From Halichondria panicea (taxonomy: Eukaryota; Porifera; Demospongiae; Suberitida; Halichondriidae): 64,000 nt of DNA. The translations under genes and the position numbers were made by a program. The notes beneath the pieces were generated by a model. That model had not been told where the DNA came from. It did no database searches and worked only from the letters and a program-made list of their open reading frames with translations. Location of the stretch: positions 1,984,501-2,048,500 of the forward strand of contig NC_087385.1 in NCBI RefSeq assembly GCF_963675165.1, given 5' to 3'. This document shows positions 1-11,200 of this stretch, piece after piece (positions within the stretch are counted from its first letter, which is position 1; each line of letters opens with the position of its first letter).

Positions 1-299
1 GAAGTCTGAGAAAATACCTGCAAATTCTCGGCCTGTTGCTGTTATAATTCATGCACTCAACTGTACTAGCCTGAATACCAATCTATGTATTATTATGCAG
101 ATAAAATCTAGGGGTGAGGGTCATTACCGTATAATCTGGTTAGTATGCGCATGCGCCTTGCGCCTATGGAAAAGAACAGGCCTCTATGCGCCTATTATCG
201 TTATAAAGATTAACCACACCCATGACATTTCAATGAAGCAAATCTCCATAGCTAGCTCGATTGTTTGTCTGCAAGAGATCTATAGTTATTATATATCTG

Positions 300-366
300 A
301 CAGCTGAAGTGACCCCGTACCATGAATAATGGAAAAGTGTCACTAAAATAGAAAACTAGAATTACC
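300..366 (+). repeat. Fragment of interspersed repeat family R1
   Basis: The segment beginning CAGCTGAAGTGACCCCGTAC matches, with few differences, the internal part of the R1 copies at 27212-27280 and 44400-44465 (GTACCAGGAA...GGAAAAG.GTCACTA). Only about 65 bp of the roughly 0.9-kb unit is present. Confidence 0.7.
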
Positions 367-1726
367 AAAACTCCAACTCAAAAGTCTACTATTCGCCGTC
401 ACGGTTACACGGCGAACAGTGGACTGGTCAATAAACTCTGTGTAGAATCTTGTGTTGCACAATCAGCATATCAGATAAGATTCTAAGTGGCTGTGGTTTT
501 TGTGACGTCAGTCTACTAGCACGTGATACTTAGACTACCAAAAAACTAGCTACACAAAAAGTATTCTAGTGCTGTGTTAGTACGTACCATATTACAGCTA
601 TATAATATAGTTTTCATTACTCAAATTGACAACTTGCACACTAATGCCTTGCGCCTATGCGTGCATGGTGGTGAGCATCACGTGACTGCATTCAACGTCA
701 CCATCAATGATATTTTTGCCACAAGTATCGTGGAAAACGTTGCATGAGTCTCTACACAGAGTGTGCAAAAAGTGTTGGCTTGCAAGTATAACGCCTCAGT
801 AGACTAGTCTATAATTCATTAAAAATTCTGCAAAAATAAATTTACCTTCTAGGCTACCTACCTACCTAGTAAGTATGTATTATAGAAGTAGAAGGCTAAT
901 CAGCAAAGTATAAGCAATAACATCAATATTCCTTCTGCATGTTTACTGCTTTAAAGAACTTCTTGAGGCCATGCATGGAAGCATGCAGTGCCATGTACGT
1001 TCTTATTAGCTATAAGCACCTCAAAAAATAATTAGATGTAGTTCTTATTTAGAACAAAAAAAAATTTAAATTCTACAGTTGGTGCTTGTATTAGTCTATA
1101 ATTAGAACAACTACTGTAGCAGCTAAGCTGGCTAATTTATAGCTAGCTAAACTGTAGCGGTACAGCGCTTTAACAGAGAGAATCTACTACACAATTGAAG
1201 TCCCAAGTTGTTTATAGCTAAAATAGTACAGCTATAGCTATAGTAAGTAGATCTTAAGTGAAGTGTTTTCTTGAGTGAAAGGGAGGTTCCATCATAGATT
1301 ATTGAAGAGTGGGATTCAAAACACATATGTAAATGCGTGACCCATCTGTGTTTATGGTTATGTTTCCTCCTTTTCTGCCTCCATGACATGAAATTGACCT
1401 TTTTCCTATGATAATTTTAGTAAATACATCTTTAACAGCCAAAAAGTCAGTCAGCAAGGTTATACTACTGACTAGCCAGAAAGAGACATGAGACAAGAAG
1501 GAAGGCTACTAGCTAGGATCAAGTTGGGCTACTAGCTTCTATTCGTATTTCAAAAGTTAGAATTAGAGGAGCTCTTTGTCATTGTATGAAAGAGTCTACA
1601 GTGGGATCAGACGGAGTATTAATAGAAGTTCAAGAACACGTCAACTCCTCTTTTCAGAAAGTATATAGATATATTATCTATAATTTATTATACAAACAAT
1701 TTAATGCATTAATACAGAAATAATGA

Positions 1727-2245
1727 AAGCACCGCGGGTGCTGGTGCCTCGGTGGATATGCCAAAGCTAGATAGCATAACACTATTATACACAGTCATGA
1801 TGAACATTGCATTGCATTATGCTGCATGCAAACTCAAAGAGTGGGTAATGATCGACCATGATTGTTGTTATGATGCCAAAAGTTGAAGTCTAACTGCCAT
1901 CAGCAGAGCCTTGCAGCTCTCTTATCACTCCTGCAGCTACCAATAGTTAGCGTTCTAGTGCAGAGCCAACTACTAAGTAGAGTAGCAACGCTCGGTAAAC
2001 AATTTTGGCTACGTGCTCTTCTGAAAAGGCTGCAATGGCATTCCAAGTAAGCAAAACTACGCATTACTCAAGAACGAAGCATTATTTTGCAAATCCACGG
2101 ATTTTAATCCAAGAAAACATGACTAGAAGCCTATGGAAACTCTTACTTGATTCATCCGTGAGCAGCTGTAGCAGTCTACACACAGACGCACATACAAACA
2201 CACTACCGTGTACCTCACTTGCGCATGCGCACCGAGGCATAATTA
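1727..2245 (-). repeat. Interspersed repeat family R3, minus-strand copy
   Basis: Reading the minus strand, this runs from a GAGGCATACGG-like end containing GCGCATGCGC to an end with ACCGAGGCACCAGCACC. It is co-linear with the plus-strand copy at 32224-32815; both share a stretch about being adjacent to TCTCGAGTTATG-like sequence and a GATCGACCATGATTG segment. No coding capacity is evident. Boundaries are approximate. Confidence 0.55.
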
Positions 2246-2710
2246 TGCAATTTCCTTGAACTGATGTCCTCTTTGGTAGTGGTTTAGTGAACGTGCTACA
2301 GTCTGCCAATGTAAATCTGAAAAAGCATCATCAGATGCACACAATCTAACATTGTTGCCCAGTGAGTGGGCATATCAAAGCAATCCAATGCTCAGTATAT
2401 AGCATGTTGCATCACTACCATAGCAACCATATAATGCACTGGGATTATATGCACTTGCATTGTGTGTAAATGCAGTAGATTTCTGCAAGAGATATCCTTT
2501 TGGGACTTATGCACCACCATCACACCCAATAACTCATTTGGTCCCTTTTATAGGCTACTACTTTTAAAACTAGAAGTGGGAAGAAAACCTGAAAATTTAC
2601 TATGGAATTCAGCAAAACTAATGAATACACTAAATTCCTTTAAAACATATGTCTTAAACAGTATCTAACGAGTTTAGTTGCTAGGTTCATTTCAAAAACT
2701 AACCGAAAGA

Positions 2711-4051
2711 ATGGACGCGGACGAAGACCTAGGCCTAGACAAGCTCTTTTCTGAAGAAGTACTCGGCATAATAATGACCGAACCCATAGACCCCGCCCTC
2801 TACAACATAAATGTGGAGGCGGAGCTGGCTACTCGTTCTACAGAACAAAGAAAGGAGGAGGAGCTGGACGAGCCAACAGAACCTGCACAATCTTCTCTAC
2901 CTAACTCAAAGCGAATGAAGCTTTCTTCAAGCAGTGCCTCTACCTACAAGCAAGTGCGTGCATTTGCACCTCAGTTAACAAAAAATGAGATGGAAAAATT
3001 GAAGAGTGCTATTCCTAATACCGTATAGCGGGTAAGTTTCGTGGGGTAAAAAATTCGTTCAACTCGAGAAACGGTGGTATTCGTGAGTAAAAATTTCATT
3101 TAGTCTCGTGGCTGCACGGCATTTCTACGTTCCGATAAGCCACGCCTACGTTAAAATTTCGTGGAGGTCAGCCTGCCCATGAAAATAACGAATATTTTAC
3201 CCCACGAAAATTACCCGCTGTACGGTAGCACAACTTCAGATACAAAGTACTGCTTCAAGCTATGGAATGACTGGTGTGAGTACCGATTAAAGTGCCATAG
3301 GGATGTTATTCCACTATTGAGTGACCTGAAATCCGAGGAACTATCCGAGAACCTGAAATGCTTCATTTTTCAGATTCGGAAGAACGATGGCTCAGAATTT
3401 CCCCCTGACACACTGCAGTGGCATACAGAAGTATTTGCGATGGAATGGAAATCCCGGGATTGACCTGTTCAAGGATGCTTGTTTTGCTGACTTTCGAATG
3501 TGCCTAGACTCCGAAATGAAGCGCTTGCAGAGAGCTGGACTAGGGTCACAAAAGAAGAAGGCTGAACTTCTAACAGAAGAAGAAGAAGAACTTCTATGGA
3601 ACAAAGGTCTTCTTGGATGCAAAACTCCACAAGCACTGGTTGATACAGTACTTTTTATGAATGGTGTCTACTTTGCTCTACGAAGTGGTAGCAAACATCG
3701 TCAATTGAGGTCAGAACCATGCCAAATTCAAGTAATTGAAGTTGCTACTAGACTCTACAACGCTGGAGTGGACGAACAAATGATAATGGAAGCAACTGGA
3801 CACCGAAGCTTGGAAGGAGTTCGCAGCTACAAGAGAACTTCTGAGTGTCAAAAGAAGTCAGTTTCAGACATCCTCAACATAAAGCCAGTTAACATACTGG
3901 CACACACTGATCACTCACAGATGGCAGTGCAACAGAACTCACAAACCAACTGCTGTCAATTTATGCCTCCAAACTTTAACTTTAGTACCTGCAACGTTAC
4001 CATCAATCTCTCTATGCCTACATCCAACAACCAACGTATTAACAGCGACTG
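2711..4051 (+). pseudogene. Crypton tyrosine recombinase, broken by MITE, frameshift and internal deletion
   Basis: The frame opens with MDADEDLGLDKLFSEEVLG at 2711, an acidic N terminus followed by a serine/lysine stretch. A 209-bp MITE (3019-3227) interrupts it; if one TA and the MITE are discounted, the frame runs on in phase into YCFKLWNDWCEYR. A frameshift falls near 3411-3425, where FPPDTLQ passes to GIQKYLRWNG in another frame. Downstream motifs typical of Crypton recombinases follow: MKRLQRAGLG, a run of glutamates before LLWNKGLLG, YFALRSGSKHRQLR (box I arginine region), and TGHRSLEGVRSYKR (late catalytic H/R and tyrosine). About 100 residues expected between PCQIQ and ATRLY, including the H-x-x-R box, are missing. 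Three independent lesions mean this copy cannot be active. The C-terminal asparagine/serine-rich tail ends at 4051. Family placement rests on recalled motifs. Confidence 0.75.
3019..3227. mobile_element. MITE, TACCGTATAGCG family, copy 1 (inside Crypton ORF)
   Basis: Inverted ends: TACCGTATAGCGGGTAA at the left and the complement of TTACCCGCTGTACGGTA at the right, continuing for about 34 bp with few mismatches (through TTTCGTGGGGTAAAA). It is 209 bp, non-coding, with further TTCGTGG motifs inside. The flanks suggest a TA duplication of Tc1/mariner type: removal of the element plus one TA rejoins the Crypton reading frame. Related copies: 6606-6819, 37787-38024, 52657-52865. Confidence 0.75.
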
Positions 4052-4391
4052 AACATGCATTATAATTTTATGTCATTACCAAAAACAGAACAGTTACTTC
4101 TCATTGTTTTTTATAATACAATCTACAAAAAACATGTTTGAAAAACACAAAATAATGAATGGTTGTTGTGAACATGAAAATTACAGGTTTATATGAGAAT
4201 TTACAGGTTAATATGGGAAATATAAACCCTGTACTGACCAATCAGATTGCTGGATTCTGGGCTACTAGTAACTAATACGATTTATATGACCAGTCAGACG
4301 AGTTTAACGTCATTGGGCAACAAGTTAGTTATTGCAGGCGCCCTCGTGCAATATATGGCATGTTGCACTCTGGCTGGGAAATAACTAATAC

Positions 4392-5214
4392 ATATCAGTT
4401 TGATATAACAGTTTACCTTGGGTCTTCCAACTGACACTTTCGTCGTTTAATCTCTCATAACTCTTCCCCAAAAAACTTGGCGACCTATTCGTATTATTAC
4501 AAATAAAGTGTACAAAAGCATGCATGTAGTAACATTAAAGGGTCACTTCTATAGCCTATATACATTTGCTACTTCAACACCTACATTTCACAAAATCCCG
4601 CAAGTGAAAGTCATGAGTGCGATAATAAATTTGACTGTAAATACTACCATGAAGAATCATTCACAAAGTTGCTACATTCAAAACACACTTAACACACCAC
4701 TGTACTTGTCTCCAATCTCGAACAGGCTGTACTTCTTTTTGGAGAGATAAAAAAATCCCACAATCCTCAGCCAGTTAAGGAAAGCTTTAGTAGACACTTT
4801 CAGACGAAGGTTACAAGTATAATATAGGTACTAAAGAGCATAGTACTCGCTGGCGTGGCCCTGTGCAATATCCCTGAGGCCAAGGCACTTCTCTGTCCTT
4901 CTAAAAGACTCCACGCTTCAGGTCGTCACAACAGTACTGCGTGGGCGTATAGGCGAAACATGGATGGGCCAGAATTTCACTGAGTCCACGCATGCGTTTC
5001 CAACCCCTCTCTTCAATAATCTATGGTTCAATGGAACCCATTGAACCTGTCTGGATTGCTGCTGCGTGGTATTCAAGGAAAAAAGCCAGCTAGGAGAGGA
5101 GTGGCTATAATTATTTCAGTATACTGAATATACTGTACATTTATTCTAATACGTAGAATACAGTGTCCCTTATTTATCTAACATTTCACTATACTCTCCC
5201 TTTCCCTGTGACAG
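4392..5214. other. Non-coding stretch before first visible RNF213-like exon
   Basis: AT-rich sequence with no recognisable exon or repeat match. It ends in a pyrimidine tract (CTCCCTTTCCCTGTGACAG) that forms the acceptor of the exon starting at 5215. Confidence 0.4.
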
Positions 5215-8200
5215 ATCCCTTCTAATACTCTGTGTAATGCTATGAGCCATCCAGACATGACCCCCTATCTAAAGGAGGAGGGATATGTTCGAATGATTCG
5301 ATGCTTTCTACTGCCAGAGCTAATGATTCAACAAAAGGAAGCACCAAACGCTCTCAGAGAAGATGAGGTCGACAGGAGACATCGACCAATCAGACGAGGG
5401 GGAAATGAGATGGATCCAGTTTATGAGCTATTCATGCCCAGTCACCCTGAACAACAAGGTATAATAGATCAAAGTGTAGCTACGAAATTGGCATCCAAAA
5501 ACAACATTTTATAGATTGTGACTTGTGATAAAACTTATTGTTGTCATAAAAGGCTCAACTCTTGGTTTTTCAGTGCATAATCCAACGATATTCATTTTCA
5601 GACCAATCAGATGTTGACTTACGTCACACTCTGGCCAATATGGTTGCCATGGTGATTGGCAGTCCAGCCCGAAGCAACCATCTATGGTTCCACATGTTTG
5701 CTCCCGAGCAGCTGGTCAATACCTACATCACGAGGTTCATGGTGAGTTAATTGTGTGTGTGTGTGTGTGTGTGTGTGTGCATGCGTGCGTGTGTGCGTGC
5801 GTGTGTGCGTGCGTGTGTGCGTGCGTGCGTGCGTGCGTTGTGGAGGGTCTTCAGACATTATTTTATATACAACGCTATATATGTATCGTCGTAGATAAGA
5901 CTATCTTTCGAAATTGTAACTGAATTTCCAGTGGCAAATCCAGAGGGAGATCCCTGCAAAGGAACCCCCCCTTTTGCTCGGAGTGTTTTTGAGTACTCTA
6001 CAGTTATGTGTCACCTATTCTACATGTACTTATTGTACTTATGTAGTAATGTCAATACCTACATGTAGTCCATGCACTTTTGAACAGAAGCTAGATAAAA
6101 ACAGTGGCAGCTTCTATACTTGTTTCTACTGATTGTGTTGCAAACTCTGCAATTATTGGTGCAGATATAAGGATTTCCCACATCTATGTAGGCATAACCC
6201 AACGGTCTGCGCAGGGAAACTACTCACCCTAGGAACCACCCTTTTCTTTTCTGGATATCCGCCGCCACTATATACCTTTCAAAGGTGCCAGACTGGCTTA
6301 ATTGATTTAGATGTTGCCATAATTTTAGTACCCACTTGGGCTCGAGAGAGTGGGGAAGAAAGAGGGCAAGAAAAAGCGGGGATAGTAAGAATTAAAGAAA
6401 GGGGAAGATCTGTATCGTAGCAACTATATAGGTAGGGTTGGTAAAAAAATTAGAATGTTCTATCATACTGAATGTGGTTTTGGTTGCCTAACAACCTAAA
6501 TTGAGATAATTCTCTCTAAAGCCACACTGTAAAAATAAAAATAAAAGGGTCCTATATGACCCAGTAAGCTCGTTGCGCATGCGTATATCGAGGTATACGT
6601 TTGTGTACCGTATAGCGAGTATATATTTCGAGGGTATAAATGTTCGTGGTTTTCGCAGATTAAGTATGTACCGCGAACATTTATAACAGCAAATTTAATA
6701 TCGCATGCATGCATGCTGCAAAAAGGCTGCTATTCCCGAAAATTAAATCCGCAAAAACCTTTTTAAAATGGCTTTTCGCAAAAATGTATACCTTCGAAGT
6801 ATACAAGCTATATGCGGTACACATAGACTGCAAGTGGCATGTCTAACGAGGGGCTTTGAGGGCTTGAGCACCCCCTGGTCTCCCATGCAGACAACCATGA
6901 GGAGACTAATCTAGCTATTACTGGTCTAGCTATCAGCACTACTAGTCTAGCTGTATATATAACAGCACTGGTAGACAGCTATATATATGGCAGCACTGCA
7001 TGGTCTAGCTATCAGCACTGGTTTAGCTATCAGCACTATTGGTCTAGCTATCAGCACTGGTCTAGCCATCATCAGCACTACTGGTCTAGCTATCAGCACT
7101 GGTATAACTATCAGCACTAGTCTAGCTAACTGAGCAGTTGTCTCAAATTCTCATGCATGTAAGCTGATGTTACTAGTCATGACCACGCCCTACTGAGCGT
7201 GCACAATCAGCATTGGCAAGCTATAGCTAATAGGGTCTCAAAAACAGTGACCTTTTTTTAGGAGATTCTGAGCACCCCCTTCTCAAGTTATGACTAGATA
7301 TGCTTACTTTGAAGGCCATTGCAGTCACTCCAGATTCATGAAGCAAAACAATATGCACACTGTAAAAAAAAAGTGTGCTGGTCTTAGTTACTCTGGTACA
7401 TGGATAAATAATGCTTGCATGCTAAATAAATCCTCTTGTTGAGACTGCTGAAGAAGATATTCCATGTGTTGTATTTGGCTGGACTCTTCATCACTTGTAT
7501 AATTATAGCGATACTCTGACTTGAACACACACACTACCGTAGAAACTGGATTAATTTACTAGCCCTTGCTCAATTATAAGCATATCTTTATTTTCAGCGC
7601 ATGCTCAACTGCAGGTTTTTGTAGTAGAATTGAAGCGCTTTTCCAAATTATGTGAAGGATATTAGTGAATTGATTTGTTTATCTGTGCAGCGAGCTGTAC
7701 ATGCAGAGTATAGATAGTGATATCCACCTGAAAGGACTCTTTGGCTTTTTCGTTTTGTTTTTTTCTTTAAAATATTTTATGCGTAAGCATACAAGGGTGT
7801 ACAACAAATAGCGCTACAATAATCAAAAACGTTGTATACCTGCATGGATATGAACAAACAATGCAGTAAAAAAAGTGTTATGAAAAATAAAAAAACGAGT
7901 GCTGCAAGCTGCTGCCTCTCGCCATGTTTTGCTTTCGCTCAAAACTATTGGATGAGGTAATTATAAGTGGCGGATCTAGGATAATTGTCAGGAGGGTTCC
8001 AGTGGCAAAGCAGGGACAAGGACTCTGCATTTCACCTAAAAAAAAGGTCGTCACTTTTATAAAACAGTAAGCATGCACAATAGGACATGACATTTCACCT
8101 AAAAAAAAGGTCAGCACTTCTCAGATACAGTCAGCATGCGCTGCAGGTTTAGAGCCTTTTAGTTACTAGATCTGCATAAACAGAGCTTCGCAGGACTTAG

Positions 8201-11200
8201 GAGAACTAAAAGTAAGTTATTAGAGCTAGTAGTAAAGGGAAAACTTGCTAGCTGCTTAAGCCTCCCTCCCACTCACTTATGTGTATGAATCAACCACTGT
8301 AAGGTCAGGAGGGTGCTTGAGCACCCTCTGCTACCTGCTAGATCCGCCCCTGATATAATGTTACGTTATGTTGTATATAATGTTGCGTTATTATTATTCC
8401 ATGAGGCGTATAGCCGCACGAGGGATATGGTAAAGCTGTCTGTGTGTCTGTGTATCTGTTCCAGCTGTAACTGCTCAACGGTTGCCATGCGACGAAACTA
8501 ACAGCTTCTATATATAGGCTTCTAGCCATGTTCTCTTGGATTTGATTCGTGAATTAGCAAACTAAAGCTTCTTTCTCGAGTTATGGCTAGTTTGACAGGC
8601 TGTTGCAGTCTCTTCAGAATCTTTCGTAACATCATCTGTTTGCACAAACTTTCTTATATGAGTTAGCCTTGCACTAAAGCGCTAGCTGTTTTTTAGCTAC
8701 AGGAGTCAAGAAATAGCTGCAAAGCTGCATGTCCAAGGACAGATACTAGAGGGGGGCTTTGGGGGCCGTAGCCCCCCTCCCCCCTCCAACTAGACGGACT
8801 GTAGCAGCTAATAGCTTGTTTCTAATTCAGAGGAGGTTCGACAGGGTCAAATGGTCATTAATGACTAATGGAGATCCAACCTGATGCTATTTGGAGTGGA
8901 GTGGACTTGGACCCTTTTTGCTCCTAGCCTGGTCAATGCACAATGAACTTTATAATAATTATAGATTTCTAGCTAACTAACGAATCATCCCTCGTTCCAA
9001 GCAGAGACATCTGGTTACTGGGTATAGGGCTCAAAATTGACTAAATTATAGGTGCATTCTCGAATATAAGCGTACAGAGCTCTGCTATTGACCCTGGAGC
9101 GCTGTTTCTATGAATCTGAGATGAACTTAGCTATTCCACTTAAGTATATAGGTAGCTTTTGCACTAGAAAACTAGCTATTAGTAGCTGCAAGAGTGCTGC
9201 AAACAGCTTCACCTATTAATTGCACTTTTGGCATCCTTCTAGCGTGGTCATGCACAGTAAAAACACATTCGTTACAGTAACATACAACATGTTAAATGAA
9301 ACGCATCTTTTGAAATTTAATATGGAAATTTCTGTCATTTTAACACTAAATACAATGATGCATCTCATATAATATAATTATGTGTTTTTGCTGTGTGTCG
9401 ATTATTTCGCATATTAACAATTATTATGCAGTGCATGCTATATTTTAGTGATTCTCATCAATATTCACTCTTTGCAGCCATCCAGAGCTTCATAATGTTT
9501 GTTGAAGACTGTTATATGGCACAGTATTATAACAAAGGAGAGCTCACTAGGGTGTTTTTCTCGAGTAAGATCAAGATTTTTGTCTACGACGAGTTTTAAT
9601 GAGTTTTGAAAAATTCCTGTAGCCCCCCCCCCCCCCCACTGCCAAATATAGTATGCAAAAATAAATTGCACAATGCAAGAACAGAGGAGGGTAGGTCTCA
9701 TAGGTCAGTCGCGCAAGGGTCTTAATATACATTTTTTGCACGTGATGATCAGTGGTTTGCTCACGTGCGACAGCCATATGGCTCTATATTCTAAGTGTGT
9801 ATTAAATGTGATCTTACCACACGTACAGGGAGAGTTTGGGAGCTCAGACTACAACAAATGTGCCACTCGTGACACGTGCACTCTCCACTCTCTCCACCTC
9901 CTTCTCTTAACCAACTTTGGAGCCTTCACCATGTCACTATTGACTCTCCCAGACGCAGATGCCAGGATACACGGACCACAGATCTCAGACTGGCAGTCTG
10001 TGCGTCACTACTGTGTGTCACAGCTGAGGACTGTATGGCAGTACTTGACGAACAATCTGGGGCTCTCTGAGGAAGAGAGGACATTCTTTGTGAATCAATG
10101 TCTCAAGACCTTCCATGAGGTGGTTAATCAGTGTGATCTTGTTTGTCTTTCGTTAGTTGCCTCTATATACCATAATTATAGCTACATGTAGTTGTTAAAT
10201 TGCACATATAGAAGAACAGAGCCATGGGGGTGAGTAAACACAGATTTAGAGTACCACTACCACCACCCATGCAGGTGGTCAACAGATCTCTTGAGCCGCT
10301 CCCTTCCCCCCAGCTGCTTGAGTCGGGTGAGCTGGTGAAAGACTCAATGAAAGGGCTCTTTGTCAGCAGAGAAGAGCTTAATGATTACGAGAGGCTCTGG
10401 CACTGTCATGTGTACCAACCAACATGGAACCAGTTGCAAGAAAAAGTGAGCCTGGACTTAATTATGGAATACAGTGATTGTTAGACTGTTTTGTAATATA
10501 TAATTATGTTCCATTGAGTGCAGATAAAAGGGTTTTTCACGATTTTTCCTCTCTACAGTTTGCCGTCTACTCCAACCTCTGCCAAAACATTATTTTTGCT
10601 AAGTTGAGGTAGGTCAAACTTGTTCTGTCTTACCTTCTCACTAACAAGGGGCGTAGCCAGTGGGGGGTGCTGGAGGGGCTTGAACAGTCTAATTTTTGGG
10701 TAACGCAGTTAAAACCCACCTTTATCGTACTCAATCTATTCATAAGAAACCTATAGTCCAGTCCTAGAGTAATAGCCACTATATTAACCACATGCACTCC
10801 TTGCAGGTGTCTAGACATCAATTACCCGTACTTCCTGTCAGAGACTGACTTTGTGAATTGTAAGTTGGAGCAGCACTCGGATGGTGAAGTCTTGAGGGGA
10901 CTGTCAGAGTTTGCCCAGGGCTGGCGGAGGTTACAAGCAGGAGGACTGCTACTCCCTGACCTGGTCGAGTTCTACCGATGGCTGCACACTGAGCTGTGTA
11001 TGTTGTTCGCTCACATAATTATTTGTAATCATAAGCCTCAGTCTCTGCAATTGAGTGCTATAATATATAAGGCCTATATAAGTGTAGTTAGTGTATAGGT
11101 GTATAGGTGACAAAGGTTCTCAACCTATATATAAACAACATGTATCACATCACTAAGGTATAAACAACAAATTTACAAGTTTGTTGATTCTGCGTCTTTC

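Larger units (their letters stand above)
1..2351. other. Non-coding stretch left of the Crypton; no supported exon
   Basis: I see no coding exon here. It lies upstream of the first recognisable exon of the RNF213-like gene (which begins mid-protein at 5215), so it is probably intronic to that gene, but this is inference. It holds a short R1 fragment (about 300-365), an R3 copy on the minus strand (about 1727-2245), and otherwise AT-rich sequence with short open frames that look random. Confidence 0.5.
2352..4391 (+). mobile_element. Crypton-like transposon (tyrosine recombinase), decayed
   Basis: The outer limits are defined by comparison with a second, shorter copy in the window. Its left end TTGTTGCCCAGTGAGTGGGC and the following ~215 bp match the minus strand of 21760-21980. 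Its right ~150 bp, ending CTGGGAAATAACTAATAC, match the minus strand of 21539-21690. Between the ends lies a tyrosine-recombinase reading frame related to the Crypton/DUF3504 group (the source of vertebrate ZMYM, QRICH1 and KCTD1 domains). A left-end TTGTTGCCCA and a right-end TGGGCAACAA form a short inverted pair near, but not at, both termini. The element lies upstream of the first visible RNF213-like exon, probably in an intron. Target duplication was not resolved. Confidence 0.75.
5841..9828. other. Intron of the RNF213-like gene; repeat content
   Basis: No exon was recognised. The exons either side join in phase 0 (RFM to GEFGSSDY). The intron holds a MITE (6606-6819), a minisatellite (6895-7140), a hAT-like short element (about 7970-8352), an R2 copy (8398-8720), a G/C-rich tract near 8751-8790, a single end resembling the CAGAGGAGG family (8832) and a C-tract at 9623-9639. 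Confidence 0.6.

Noticed and set aside
5684-5923. Cys/Val-rich frame through the GT/GTGC tract
   Set aside because: Low-complexity translation of a microsatellite.
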